From: Clostridiales bacterium
Lineage (GTDB): Bacteria > Bacillota > Clostridia > Christensenellales > Aristaeellaceae
Direction: 5' to 3'
Assembly (NCBI GenBank): GCA_012520375.1
Contig: JAAYOH010000075.1
Coordinates: 1 to 45,562, forward strand
DNA length: 45,562 bases
Shown here piece by piece: positions 23,841 to 32,823 of the stretch; position 1 is the stretch's first letter, and each line of letters opens with the position of its first letter. A model generated the notes under the pieces. That model searched no databases. It was not told where the DNA came from and was given only the letters and a program-made list of their open reading frames with translations. Both the position numbers and the translations under genes were made by a program.

Positions 23841-24434
23841 ATGGATTGGCCCTTTTCTTTCCTTGGAAACAGCGCGCTGTTGGGCGTGGGCCTGGCCATG
23901 GATGCCTTTTCGGTCTCCCTGGCCAACGGCTTGAATGAACCCGGGATGGGCGTACGGCGGATCTGCCTCATTGCGGGGATCTTCGCCCTCTTTCAAGCCC
24001 TCATGCCCATGGTGGGTTGGCTGTGCGTCCACACCGCCCTGCAGTGCTTCCGGGCCTTTGAGCCTTTCATCCCCTGGATCGCCCTGCTCCTCCTGGGCTT
24101 CATCGGGGGCAAGATGATCGCCGGGGCCATCCGGGGCGGGGAGGAGAACCGGGCAGCCCCGAAATTGGGCCTGTCCGCCCTGTTGCTCCAGGGGCTGGCA
24201 ACCTCTGTCGACGCCCTGTCCGTGGGCTTTACCATCGCATCCTACGGAACCTTCATGGCCATTGGCGCCTCCCTGGTCATCGCCCTGGTCACCTTCCTGA
24301 TCTGTTTGGGGGGCGTGTTGATCGGCAAGCGCTTCGGGATCCGGCTGGCCAGGAAGGCCGGCTTCCTGGGGGGCGGGATCCTGCTCTTCATCGGCCTCCG
24401 GATTTTTGTGCAGGGCGTCCTGCTGCGCTCTTAA
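23841..24434 (+). CDS. mntP: Manganese efflux pump MntP family
   Basis: A 197-residue membrane protein with six predicted helices in two repeats. The metal-site Asp residues occur in both halves: LAMDAFSVSLANG near residue 20 and LATSVDALSVGF near 120. ATG 23841 has GGGGGTG at suitable distance. An earlier in-frame ATG at 23817 would sit on the transcription start and give a leaderless message. The family exports Mn(II) to limit toxicity. It is the only gene between two promoters. Confidence 0.88.
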   Translation: MDWPFSFLGNSALLGVGLAMDAFSVSLANGLNEPGMGVRRICLIAGIFALFQALMPMVGWLCVHTALQCFRAFEPFIPWIALLLLGFIGGKMIAGAIRGGEENRAAPKLGLSALLLQGLATSVDALSVGFTIASYGTFMAIGASLVIALVTFLICLGGVLIGKRFGIRLARKAGFLGGGILLFIGLRIFVQGVLLRS

Positions 24435-24525
24435 CATCCCCTCTGTTTCATTCCCCCGGGGGGCTGTGATACAATGGCGTGGAATGTAAGAAGGGTCCGT
24501 TTTGGATCCGGGATCGAGGTGCGAT

Positions 24526-25704
24526 GTGTCCATCCGCAACAATTACAACCACACGTTGTACGCCAGTTATGTGGGGTACATTACCCAGGCCATCATCAAC
24601 AACTATGCGCCCCTGCTGTTCGTCACCTTTTCCGGGGAGTTCGGGCTGCCCCTGGATCGCATGTACCTGCTGGTGACGGTGAATTTTGGTCTGCAGTTGC
24701 TGGTAGACCTGCTGGGCGCCCGGTATGTAGACCGGATCGGCTACCGCAAGTGCGTCGTGGCGGCTCACGTCTTTGCCGCAGCGGGGCTCGCGGGAATGGC
24801 TTTGCTGCCTATGGTCATGCCGCCTTTGACGGGGCTTCTGATTGCCATCGTGCTGTACGCCCTGGGGGGCGGGCTGCTGGAGGTGCTGCTGAGCCCCATT
24901 GTGGAGGCCTGTCCCCACACCACCCATAAGGCTTCTGCCATGAGCCTGCTGCACTCCTTTTACTGTTGGGGGCATGTGTTCGTGGTGCTGGTTTCCACCG
25001 CCTTTTTTGTGATCTTCGGCCGGGAGAGCTGGCGCTTTCTGGCCCTGGTATGGGCTTTGGTCCCCCTGGCAAATGCCCTTTATTTCAGCCGGGTGCCCAT
25101 CGCCCAATTGACCGAAGACGGGGCCAGCATGCCCATAAAAAAGCTGCTGACAATGAAGGTGTTCTGGGTCTTCATGCTGCTGATGGTGTGCGCCGGGGCC
25201 TCCGAGCAGGGGATGAGCCAGTGGGCCTCCGCCTTTGCGGAAAAGGGGTTGCAGGTGGACAAGACCCTGGGGGACCTGGCGGGGCCCTGCATGTTTGCGC
25301 TATTGATGGGCCTTGCGCGGCTGCTGTACGCCCGATTCGGTGCGCGGTTGCGCCTGAAAATGGTTATGGCGGCCAGCGGATGCCTGTGCGCGTGCAGCTA
25401 TCTGCTGGCGGCTTTTGCCCCCCATCCCGTCCTGGGCCTGGTGGGCTGCGGGCTGTGCGGCTTGTCCGCAGGCATCATGTGGCCGGGCACCTTTTCTTTG
25501 GCTGCCGCAAGATGCCCCACAGGGGGCACCGCCATGTTTGCCCTGTACGCCCTGGCGGGGCATCTGGGCTGTACTGCCGGGCCTACCCTGGTGGGGCTGG
25601 GTTCCGGGGAGAGCCTGTCCCAGGGGATGCGGCTGGGGACGCTCTTCCCTGTGCTGTTGCTGGTCGGGTTGCTGTTGTTGGGCCGCGAGGGGGAGGCAAG
25701 GTGA
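24526..25704 (+). CDS. Major facilitator superfamily transporter
   Basis: A 392-residue protein with about twelve hydrophobic helices. The loop 2-3 region reads LLGARYVDRIGYRKCV, a fair match to the MFS GxLxDRxGrR motif. The second half begins after a central loop (PIAQLTEDGASMPIKKLLTMK). GTG 24526 follows GAGG, and an upstream in-frame start at 24502 has no ribosome site. Its stop overlaps the start of the phosphopantetheinyl transferase, so the two are translated together. The substrate is unknown. The FucP/YfkF-like sugar branch or a drug exporter are both possible. Confidence 0.85.
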   Translation: MSIRNNYNHTLYASYVGYITQAIINNYAPLLFVTFSGEFGLPLDRMYLLVTVNFGLQLLVDLLGARYVDRIGYRKCVVAAHVFAAAGLAGMALLPMVMPPLTGLLIAIVLYALGGGLLEVLLSPIVEACPHTTHKASAMSLLHSFYCWGHVFVVLVSTAFFVIFGRESWRFLALVWALVPLANALYFSRVPIAQLTEDGASMPIKKLLTMKVFWVFMLLMVCAGASEQGMSQWASAFAEKGLQVDKTLGDLAGPCMFALLMGLARLLYARFGARLRLKMVMAASGCLCACSYLLAAFAPHPVLGLVGCGLCGLSAGIMWPGTFSLAAARCPTGGTAMFALYALAGHLGCTAGPTLVGLGSGESLSQGMRLGTLFPVLLLVGLLLLGREGEAR

Positions 25705-26375
25705 CCCCTTTCCTCCTGACGGCGGATACCGGACCCCTGAAGGATCCCGGGCTGTACGATGCGCTGTATCAAAAAGTTGCCCCCTGGCGCCGGCAGAAGA
25801 TCGAGGGGCTGGCCAGGCGGGAGGATCGGGTTTTGTCCCTGGGGGCGGGGCTGCTGCTGGGGCACGCCCTGACGCTGGAGGAAGCAGATCCACACCAGAC
25901 GCCGCAATACGGGGAACACGGGAAGCCCTATTATCCCGGGCTTCCCTCCCTGCATTTTTCCCTTTCCCACTGTCCGGGCCGGGTGCTGTGCCTGCTGGCG
26001 GACCGGGAGGCGGGCTGCGATGTGGAATCGATAAACCGGGGGGATATCCGGGTCGCCGCCCGCTATTTTGCCCCGGAGGAATATGCCTGCATCCTGGAGG
26101 CTCCCGACGAGGCCGCCCGTTTGCGCATGTTCTGCCGTTTCTGGACCCTGAAGGAGAGCCTGATGAAGTGTACCGGGCTGGGTTTTGCCCTCATCCCCTC
26201 CTCCTTTGAAATCAAATTGGGTGAGCCCATCCTTTGGAACGGGCTCACCTATGACGCGTACGAATATGATCTCGGCGGGCATCACTGCGCTTGTTGCCTG
26301 AAACGAGAGGGAGAGACCCCGGGAAAACCGCCCTCCCTGCGACAGGTACAATTCGGCGAGAAACCCTTCTGCTGA
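25701..26375 (+). CDS. Sfp-type 4'-phosphopantetheinyl transferase
   Basis: A 224-residue cytoplasmic enzyme that moves phosphopantetheine from CoA to a carrier protein Ser. The substrate-binding HFSLSHCPG, metal-binding Asp in GCDVESI and the catalytic FWTLKESLMKCTGLG are present in normal order. The start is GTG 25701 inside the MFS stop (GTGA), preceded by GGGGGAGGCAAG. No carrier protein, NRPS or PKS is in the window, so it may serve the primary acyl carrier protein in place of AcpS. The coupling to a transporter is odd. Confidence 0.9.
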   Translation: MTPFLLTADTGPLKDPGLYDALYQKVAPWRRQKIEGLARREDRVLSLGAGLLLGHALTLEEADPHQTPQYGEHGKPYYPGLPSLHFSLSHCPGRVLCLLADREAGCDVESINRGDIRVAARYFAPEEYACILEAPDEAARLRMFCRFWTLKESLMKCTGLGFALIPSSFEIKLGEPILWNGLTYDAYEYDLGGHHCACCLKREGETPGKPPSLRQVQFGEKPFC

Positions 26376-26410
26376 GCTTTTGTTCCAAGGGCTTTCGGGA
26401 AAACCTGGGA

Positions 26411-26439
26411 TTGAAGCCTGCCGGCGGACGTGGTAGAAT
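26411..26439 (+). promoter_or_regulatory. Promoter of the YdcF-like gene
   Basis: TTGAAG (26411-26416), a 17-base spacer and TAGAAT (26434-26439). Confidence 0.7.
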
Positions 26440-26481
26440 GGCATAGAGGGGAGACCCCGCAACATATGAAAGGATACTTCC

Positions 26482-27249
26482 ATGAGCAAAATGGCAAATG
26501 TGATCAACTGTCTGGTTCTGGTCCTGGGTGTCCTGATGATCCTGTACTACTTTGCCCTGGGCATCTTCGTGCGCTTCGGGCAGTCCCTGCAATTCCTGTG
26601 GCTGCTGGCGGGCGGCGCCTGTGTCCTGCGAAGTTTGTACTGGCTGTGGGCGGCGCGAGTGGGAAAATGTCCCGGCGGGCGGCTCGTGTGGATCCTCCGG
26701 ATCCTCCTGGCCCTAGGCCTTCTCCTCTTCTTTGTGGGGGAAGTCATCATCCTGCGGGCCGGGTGTATTGAGGCCCCCGCCGGACTGGATCACATCGTGG
26801 TGCTGGGGGCCAGGGTGAACGGGCGGGAGCCCAGCGGCGCCCTGCGCAACCGCATCGAAGCTGCCCGGGATTATCTCCGGGCAAATCCCGGGACCGTCGC
26901 GGTGCTTTCCGGGGGCCAGGGGCCGGACGAGGAGATCAGCGAGGCCCGGTGCATGTACGAGCACCTGACCGGGGAAGGCATCGAGCCCGATCGGCTGATC
27001 CTGGAGGAGCGCTCCACGGATACGGGAGAAAACCTGTCCTTCAGCCGGGCGCTGATCCCCGAGGGCAGTTCGGTGGGCCTGGTCACCAACAATTTCCACA
27101 TCTTCCGCGCCCTGGCAACCGCCCGGGCCATGGACTGGAAGGTGGCGGGGGTGCCGGTGCCCACCAGCCTGATCTCCATCCCCCACTATTACATGCGGGA
27201 ATTTGTGGCGGTGGTGGTGGACGCACTGAAGGGGGACCTGGCGTTTTAG
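26482..27249 (+). CDS. YdcF/SanA-like membrane protein (DUF218)
   Basis: A 255-residue protein with three or four N-terminal helices (to about residue 92) and a DUF218 domain. Domain cues are HIVVLGARVNGREPSGALRNR, split at 20 in prose, then VLSGGQGPDEEISEA, DRLILEERSTDTGENLSFS and VTNNFHIFRA. Relatives are linked to cell-envelope integrity and vancomycin resistance (SanA) or bind S-adenosylmethionine (YdcF), and the reaction is unknown. GAAAGGA precedes the ATG. Confidence 0.88.
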   Translation: MSKMANVINCLVLVLGVLMILYYFALGIFVRFGQSLQFLWLLAGGACVLRSLYWLWAARVGKCPGGRLVWILRILLALGLLLFFVGEVIILRAGCIEAPAGLDHIVVLGARVNGREPSGALRNRIEAARDYLRANPGTVAVLSGGQGPDEEISEARCMYEHLTGEGIEPDRLILEERSTDTGENLSFSRALIPEGSSVGLVTNNFHIFRALATARAMDWKVAGVPVPTSLISIPHYYMREFVAVVVDALKGDLAF

Positions 27250-27287
27250 GACAGCCGCAAGAAAGACCCGGCGTTTTCTGACGGACG

Positions 27288-27333
27288 ATGCTCCGGCAAA
27301 CCGGATTGGAACCGGAGCCGGAGCATTTTATCT
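27288..27333 (+). terminator. Terminator after the YdcF-like gene
   Basis: Arms ATGCTCCGG (27288-27296) and CCGGAGCAT (27318-27326) followed by TTTTATC. It may also act weakly for the convergent hydroxyacid dehydrogenase. Confidence 0.75.
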
Positions 27334-27389
27334 TTCCCCAAGAGCGCTGCAACGTTCAAAACCATTGGCAGCCTGTCGTTCCTGTCGGA

Positions 27390-28361
27390 TCAGGGATTGA
27401 GCCAGTTGACCGGGTCCTTCCCGTTCATGACGTCGATGATGACTTGCGCATTGAAATAACTTACGGCATCAAAGGTTTCGTGGGTATCGGCGGCTTGATG
27501 GGGAGTCACGACCACGTTGTCGAGGGCAAAGAGCGGATTGTCCGCGCTTGTCGGCTCTACCGTGTAGACGTCGAGACCTGCCCCGGCAATTTGACCTGTG
27601 GTCAGCGCGGTATACAGGGCCTTCTCGTCGACGACAGGTCCCCGCGCCACATTGACCAACACGGCAGTATTTTTCATTTTCTCAAAGGCACGGCTGTCGA
27701 TCATGCCGGTTGTCTGGGGGGTACAGGGCACATGAAGGGAAATGATGTCGGATCGCTCCAGAACGGTATCGAGATCGGCAATGGTCACGCCCAGCTGTTT
27801 GGCCGCTTCCATGTCCGGATACAGATCAAAAGCAAGAATCCGTGCAGGCTCAAAACCCTGCAGGAGCTTTGCAACATTGCGGGCAATGGCTCCAAACCCA
27901 ATCAGGCCATAGGTCTTGTTGCGGATAATGCGACCGGAATAGCGCATCCAACCGCCCTTGCGTGTGGTTCGGTCCAGGTTTATCAAATTGCGCAGAACGG
28001 CAAGGACATGCAGGATGGTCATCTCGGCGACGGAATCGCTGTTCATGCCCCGCGCATTGACCACTTTTACGCCATGACGCTTCGCGGCTTCCAGGTCGAT
28101 GTTTTCGACGCCGATCCCAAAGCGGCTAAGGACTTTCAACTTGGGACAGGCGGCAATGACGTCCTCTGTCCACTGGTCACAACCGACGATGGCACCGCAG
28201 ATATCAGCGCCTACGGCTTTGATCTCGTCAGCGGTCATGACGGATTCTCCCTGGTAGGTTATGATCTCGAAGCCGTTTTCCTCCAGAAGTTTTTGTGCGC
28301 GTTTGCAATATGTGGAAAAGAGCGTCTTGGGAATCGTATTCAGAACCTTGTTTTTCATCAT
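27390..28361 (-). CDS. D-2-hydroxyacid dehydrogenase (SerA-like)
   Basis: A 323-residue NAD-dependent dehydrogenase. The cofactor loop is GLIGFGAIARNVAKLL. The catalytic triad is visible as Arg in NVARGPVVDE, Glu in GLDVYTVEP and His in TPHQAADTHE. There is no C-terminal ACT domain, so it is not a full regulated phosphoglycerate dehydrogenase. The ATG at 28361 has CAGGAGC upstream. It is the last gene of the ABC operon and probably interconverts a 2-keto and 2-hydroxy acid, for instance a product of the aldolase at 31676-32587. Confidence 0.9.
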   Translation of the reverse strand: MMKNKVLNTIPKTLFSTYCKRAQKLLEENGFEIITYQGESVMTADEIKAVGADICGAIVGCDQWTEDVIAACPKLKVLSRFGIGVENIDLEAAKRHGVKVVNARGMNSDSVAEMTILHVLAVLRNLINLDRTTRKGGWMRYSGRIIRNKTYGLIGFGAIARNVAKLLQGFEPARILAFDLYPDMEAAKQLGVTIADLDTVLERSDIISLHVPCTPQTTGMIDSRAFEKMKNTAVLVNVARGPVVDEKALYTALTTGQIAGAGLDVYTVEPTSADNPLFALDNVVVTPHQAADTHETFDAVSYFNAQVIIDVMNGKDPVNWLNP

Positions 28362-28389
28362 AGTTTGCTCCTGTATCATTGATATGGAA

Positions 28390-29226
28390 TCATCCCTTGA
28401 CTGCGCCGGCAGTAAGTCCAGCAATGATATATCGTTGCAGGAAGAAGGAAATGATAATGATCGGCATAGTGATCACGACGGATGCAGCCATGATCCCGCC
28501 CCAATCCACATTGGAATAGGAAATGAATTGATAGATTGCCAAGGGCAATGTCAGGGTCCTGCTGGAAGAAAGAACCAGCGCGAACATGAAATTGTTCCAG
28601 GAGAAGATAAAAGCCAGGATACCGCAGGTCAGTATGCCGGGCGACGAAAGGGGGAGCATGATCCGCAAAAATGATCCTGCTTTTGAGCAGCCATCTATCC
28701 AGGCGGAATGTTCAAGTTCCAAGGGCAGGGTTTCGAAATATGGAATCATGATCCAAATAATCAGGGGAAGGGATACGATCAGATGGCAGAGGATCAGAGA
28801 AGTAAAAGTACCCGCCAGATTCAGTTTGGAAAAGAGGGTATACCAGGGAACCAGGAATGAAATGGCGGGGACGATCCGAATCATGAGAATGATGCCTGAA
28901 AAGATGTGCATCCTTTCCCTGGCGATGGAATAGGAGGCGGGAAGCCCCATAATCAGTGCGATGATCGTTGAAACGAAAGAGATGATGAAACTGTTGACGA
29001 GGGGCCGCTTGAAGTTGTATTTCACAAATACACTGAAATAATTTTTCAGCGTAGGCGTGAACCGGAACATCCTTTTCACGTTCAAGATCTCTGCATTGGT
29101 CTTGAATGAAGCCAGCAGCATCCAGATCAGGGGGAACAGGACGAGCAACAAGACGACGGCCAGGAAGAGATAGAAGAGTATCTGACGGCGCAGCTTCTTC
29201 GAGGGAGAGGAAACACCATACTCCAT
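28390..29226 (-). CDS. ABC transporter permease 2 (MalG type)
   Basis: A 278-residue six-helix membrane protein with the EAA loop LPLELEHSAWIDGCSKAGSF and C-terminus RYIIAGLTAGAVKG. Its start shares a base with the stop of permease 1 (TAATG), implying coupled translation. It forms the channel with permease 1. No ATPase gene is nearby. Confidence 0.92.
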   Translation of the reverse strand: MEYGVSSPSKKLRRQILFYLFLAVVLLLVLFPLIWMLLASFKTNAEILNVKRMFRFTPTLKNYFSVFVKYNFKRPLVNSFIISFVSTIIALIMGLPASYSIARERMHIFSGIILMIRIVPAISFLVPWYTLFSKLNLAGTFTSLILCHLIVSLPLIIWIMIPYFETLPLELEHSAWIDGCSKAGSFLRIMLPLSSPGILTCGILAFIFSWNNFMFALVLSSSRTLTLPLAIYQFISYSNVDWGGIMAASVVITMPIIIISFFLQRYIIAGLTAGAVKG

Positions 29227-30113
29227 TACATGTCCACCTCCACTCTGCTTTTGATCTTGATCGTTAAGGCGGCGATCCCCATGACGATTAAAAAGAATAC
29301 GATCAGGGTAGCCGAGGCTTCTCCGAACTCCATAAACTCAAAGGCTTGCCGGTACGAGAGGATGTTCATCGTCTCCGTGGCGAATCCCGGACCGCCCTGG
29401 GTCATGGAATACAAGATGTCAAAGGTTTTCAGGACGTCGATCAAGCGCAGCAAAACTGCCGTGAATATGGTGGGTCTGAGCAGGGGCAGTGTGATTTTGG
29501 TCGTCAACTGCAAACGGGAAGCGCCGTCCACGAGGGCGGACTCGTAGGATTCGGTGGGGATGGCCGACAAGCCGGCCAACAGGATCAGCATCACCATGGG
29601 CGTCCATTGCCAAATGTCCACGATGATCAGGGAGTACAGGGCATTGGAGGTCGAACCGAGCCAGTCAATCTTGGGCCCCCCGAGAGAGCGGATCACATAA
29701 TTGAGGATTCCGATGGAGGGCTCGTAGATCAACTTCCAAACCATGCCGACGGCTACGGGTGTCGCGACCATGGGCAAGAGGAATGCGGTCTTTGTCATAT
29801 TCTTGCCCCAGAAGGAACGATTCAGGATCAATGCCAGAAAAATCCCCAACGACATTTCGAAAAAGAGAGCGATGGCTGCGAAGAGGAACGTGCGCCAAAC
29901 AGCCATCGGGAAGCGGGTGCCTGTGAACATTTGCACATAGTTCTGCATACCCACCCATTCCCATGGAACGTGTACGGACATTCTCCAGGAATGGAAACTC
30001 AGGACAAGGGTGTACAGGATGGGAAAAAGAACCATGCACAGAACAAAAATGATCGTGGGAACGGTAAAGATGTACTTGAGATTTTTATCGGCCCAGTTTC
30101 CGATTTTCTTCAT
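29226..30113 (-). CDS. ABC transporter permease 1 (MalF type)
   Basis: A 295-residue six-helix membrane protein. The EAA loop reads IPTESYESALVDGASRLQLT and the GGPGFATETMNIL segment is typical of this branch. I chose ATG 30113 because AAAGGAGGATC lies ten bases upstream. A seven-codon longer start would remove that site. Partner of permease 2 and of the binding protein at 30257-31558. Confidence 0.92.
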   Translation of the reverse strand: MKKIGNWADKNLKYIFTVPTIIFVLCMVLFPILYTLVLSFHSWRMSVHVPWEWVGMQNYVQMFTGTRFPMAVWRTFLFAAIALFFEMSLGIFLALILNRSFWGKNMTKTAFLLPMVATPVAVGMVWKLIYEPSIGILNYVIRSLGGPKIDWLGSTSNALYSLIIVDIWQWTPMVMLILLAGLSAIPTESYESALVDGASRLQLTTKITLPLLRPTIFTAVLLRLIDVLKTFDILYSMTQGGPGFATETMNILSYRQAFEFMEFGEASATLIVFFLIVMGIAALTIKIKSRVEVDM

Positions 30114-30203
30114 CGGAAATGATCCTCCTTTCATTCGCTCGGGCTGTTTTATATGGCCAAGTCCGGTGCTGCCGGCGAAGAAAAAGACCCGGGCGAAAAG
30201 ATG

Positions 30204-30242
30204 GGGCCGCGCAGGCCCCGAACAAAAGAGACAGCGCGGCCC
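30204..30242 (-). other. Intercistronic hairpin after the binding-protein gene
   Basis: Arms GGGCCGCGC and GCGCGGCCC, minus strand, followed by CATCTTTT. It probably reduces permease expression relative to the binding protein, as at 12506-12530 in the other importer. Confidence 0.65.
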
Positions 30243-30256
30243 TCAAACATCTGGGA

Positions 30257-31558
30257 TTACTTTTCGCTGTCGAGCAGAGCCTGCATTTCTGCATTCTTCT
30301 GGTCGGCCAGCGCCTGAATGTCGGCATTCCCTTCAATGGCGGCGACGATGACTTCGCCGATGATGTCCCGGGCCTTGGCTACATTGGTCATGTAAGGACG
30401 GTCGGTGGGGACGGCGACCTTTGCCGCAGCATCGGCAACTGCCTGAAGTTCGACCGGCCAGCTGGAATAATTCTCCGCCCATACACAGGCACGGGGACTG
30501 GAGCCGCCGCGCTTCTGGGTCTCGATCTGCATCTCGGGGCTGGATGCCCAGTTCACAAAGGTCCAGGCAGCTTCTTTGTTCTGAGAAGCAGAGCTCACGC
30601 CCAACGCCCAGGCAGTGATCAGGAAATCGCCATGATCGCCTCTGGGGCCCACGGGGATCTGGAAGAAACCGATCTCGTCCAAGGTGATCAAGGAGTTGTC
30701 GGGATCCCAACTGCCCATGTTGGTGTCCGCATCCAGACGCATAGCCGCCTTGCCTTGGGTGAACAGATTCCAGGTATCGGTCCAGCCCATGTTCAGCACG
30801 CCGTCCGGCCCATACTCCCGGAGGATCTTTCCATAGAACTCAAAAGCTTCGACGGCTTCGGGGGTATTGATGCAGGCATTGCCCTGCTCGTCCAGGAAGT
30901 CGGCTCCGAAAGCGCGCAGGAAGCAGGAGAACTGGGTAACGGCGGGGTTGCCGGCGCCGCGGCAGGCAAAACCGCAGATGTCATTGTCGGGATCGTTCAA
31001 AATGGCCGCCAGCTCATACATCTCTTCCATGGTGGTCGGCGGGTTCTCAATGCCCTTTTCGGCAAACAGCGTTTTGTTGTAGAACACGACGGCGCTCTCG
31101 ATCATCAGGGGCAGGCCGTGGATGTCGCCGGTTCCCGCCTGCTTGGACAGCTCCAGCGAAGCGGTATAGTAATCGTCGACCAGTGCGGCTTCGGGATCTG
31201 CATCGATGTAAGGCTGCAGATTTTCCAACCACCCGTTGCTGATAAAGAGACGGGCCTCGTCCAGGGGACGGAACATAAAGGCATCGATATCGCTTCCGCC
31301 TGCCGCAAAGGAAACGGCCAGTTTGTTGGAAGCTTGTTCGTTGCTGAACTGCTGGAAGTTCAGGCGAATCCCGTACTTCTCATACAGCTCATCCTGGCGC
31401 TCCAGGATCACATCGGTGATGACGTTATTGACGCCCACAATATTGAGGGTGACGTCAAACTTTTTTTCTTCCGCAAGGCCGGTCACGGTTCCTGCCAGCA
31501 TTGACACCAGCATGATCACAGCAAGAAGCAGAATTTTCACAGACTTGGTACCCTTCAC
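30257..31558 (-). CDS. ABC transporter solute-binding protein (family 1)
   Basis: A 433-residue exported binding protein. The signal peptide runs VKGTKSVKILLLAVIMLVSM and is cleaved near GLA-EEK. The mature part has DIHGLPLMIESAVVFYNK and the closing GKAAMRLDADTNMGSW region common to sugar-type binding proteins. GTG 31558 has AAGGAGG at good distance, and a longer in-frame ATG overlaps the promoter. Ligand unknown. Neighbouring enzymes suggest a hydroxy acid or acid sugar. Confidence 0.9.
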   Translation of the reverse strand: MKGTKSVKILLLAVIMLVSMLAGTVTGLAEEKKFDVTLNIVGVNNVITDVILERQDELYEKYGIRLNFQQFSNEQASNKLAVSFAAGGSDIDAFMFRPLDEARLFISNGWLENLQPYIDADPEAALVDDYYTASLELSKQAGTGDIHGLPLMIESAVVFYNKTLFAEKGIENPPTTMEEMYELAAILNDPDNDICGFACRGAGNPAVTQFSCFLRAFGADFLDEQGNACINTPEAVEAFEFYGKILREYGPDGVLNMGWTDTWNLFTQGKAAMRLDADTNMGSWDPDNSLITLDEIGFFQIPVGPRGDHGDFLITAWALGVSSASQNKEAAWTFVNWASSPEMQIETQKRGGSSPRACVWAENYSSWPVELQAVADAAAKVAVPTDRPYMTNVAKARDIIGEVIVAAIEGNADIQALADQKNAEMQALLDSEK

Positions 31559-31599
31559 AGAAAAAACCTCCTTATTCAAAATTGAACGACTACATATAT

Positions 31600-31628
31600 A
31601 TTGTATCACATTCTGAAAAACTATGCAA
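31600..31628 (-). promoter_or_regulatory. Promoter of the ABC operon
   Basis: Minus strand TTGCAT (31623-31628), a 17-base spacer and TACAAT (31600-31605). The transporter can thus be expressed apart from the upstream aldolase gene. Confidence 0.65.
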
Positions 31629-31675
31629 TTCGATATTGCGATGGATTTATTCGGCTTGGGAATGGGGAGAGCTTA

Positions 31676-32587
31676 TTACAACAGGACGGATGTGTCGGTG
31701 TAGTGCAGTGCCTCGATGGCGCGGAGGAGTTCCTTTTCCTCCTGCTCCGTCAGCATGCGCAGGGGAGAACGCATGGCGGCAGAGCGAATGACGCCCCGGT
31801 GTTTCAGGCAGGCTTTGTACCGGGCCATGTTGTTGGGACCGCTGATGTGGTCGATCAGCAGATTGACCTTCTTCTGCAGTTTGCGCCCCAGTTCGTAGTC
31901 CCCCGCTTTGAAGGCTCGATAAATGGCGGCGTAGTGTTCGGGGATGACGTTTGAGTTGCCGGAGATGACCCCGTCGCCCCCGGCGCACATGTGGACGAAG
32001 AACAGGTCGTCTGGGCCTGCCAGCACCGAGAAAGCGCCGTCGTTCACGTTCAGGAACTTCATCAGGCGGGGCATATCGGGATAGCTATACTTGATGCCGA
32101 TGACGTTGGGCGCCTTTTTCGCGATGCGCTGGGCAAGGGCGGGGGTGATGTCGTTTACTGCCAACTGGGGAATGCCATAGAGGTAGATGGGGAAATCCTC
32201 CGGGACGCTGCGGGCTACTGCAGTGAAATGCCCAACCAGTTCATCTGCGTCCAGCTTGAAGTAATAGGGGGTCACGACGCCCACGCCGTCCGCGCCGCAG
32301 GCGTGGGCGTGACGGATCAGCTCGATGGTCTCCCGGGTGGTGGGTGCGCCCACCATGGAAAAGACGCTTACCCTGCCATTTGAAACTTCCACACAGCATT
32401 CCAGCACCTTCTTCCGTTCCTCGGTGGTGAGGTATGCCATTTCTCCCGTGGAGCCGTTGGGGTACAGACCGTCCATTCCTTTTTCGATCAGGTATTCGCA
32501 CAGGCTTTTCAGGCTTTCGTAGTCGATCTGCTGATCCTCCAACATGGGGGTAGAAACAGGGGTGTTTACGCCAACCATTTTCTTCAT
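31676..32587 (-). CDS. DapA/NanA-family aldolase or dehydratase
   Basis: A 303-residue class I lyase of the dihydrodipicolinate synthase superfamily. The carboxylate loop NGSTGE (44-49), catalytic Tyr137 in YLYGIP and Schiff-base Lys166 in GIKYS are all present. The family makes or cleaves 2-keto acids such as pyruvate adducts (KDG aldolase, N-acetylneuraminate lyase, keto-deoxyglucarate dehydratase). Biosynthetic DapA is less likely here because it sits in a transporter locus. AAGGAAGGATCGG precedes ATG 32587. Substrate unknown. Confidence 0.88.
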   Translation of the reverse strand: MKKMVGVNTPVSTPMLEDQQIDYESLKSLCEYLIEKGMDGLYPNGSTGEMAYLTTEERKKVLECCVEVSNGRVSVFSMVGAPTTRETIELIRHAHACGADGVGVVTPYYFKLDADELVGHFTAVARSVPEDFPIYLYGIPQLAVNDITPALAQRIAKKAPNVIGIKYSYPDMPRLMKFLNVNDGAFSVLAGPDDLFFVHMCAGGDGVISGNSNVIPEHYAAIYRAFKAGDYELGRKLQKKVNLLIDHISGPNNMARYKACLKHRGVIRSAAMRSPLRMLTEQEEKELLRAIEALHYTDTSVLL

Positions 32588-32633
32588 GGTAATCCGATCC
32601 TTCCTTCCATAATGGTTTCGATATCCCACTGGT

Positions 32634-32662
32634 ATCATATGTCACCCTGGGGGAAATGTCAA
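32634..32662 (-). promoter_or_regulatory. Promoter of the aldolase gene
   Basis: Minus strand TTGACA (32657-32662), a 17-base spacer and TATGAT (32634-32639). An inverted repeat lies about 20 bases upstream of it. Confidence 0.8.
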
Positions 32663-32683
32663 TTCAAATTGGTCAACGACCGA

Positions 32684-32714
32684 TTCGGTTTTCAAATTAC
32701 GATCAGAAAACGAA
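32684..32714. promoter_or_regulatory. Possible LysR-type operator in the divergent gap
   Basis: TTCGGTTTTC (32684-32693) and GAAAACGAA (32706-32714) form an inverted repeat, broken by one extra G, with 12 bases between. It lies between the two divergent promoters, where LysR regulators usually bind. A smaller palindrome GGTC-AAC-GACC is at 32671-32681. Confidence 0.45.
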
Positions 32715-32723
32715 CAATTCCCT

Positions 32724-32752
32724 CTGGCATAATTCCGAGATAGATGTATAAT
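32724..32752 (+). promoter_or_regulatory. Promoter of the lysR operon
   Basis: CTGGCA (32724-32729), a 17-base spacer and TATAAT (32747-32752). The leader is about 65 bases. Confidence 0.6.
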
Positions 32753-32823
32753 AGAAGGGGCGTGCGTCCCTTTTGTGAAACCGGAGACGTCGGTGGACGT
32801 TTGTCCATTAAGGGGGGATCACC

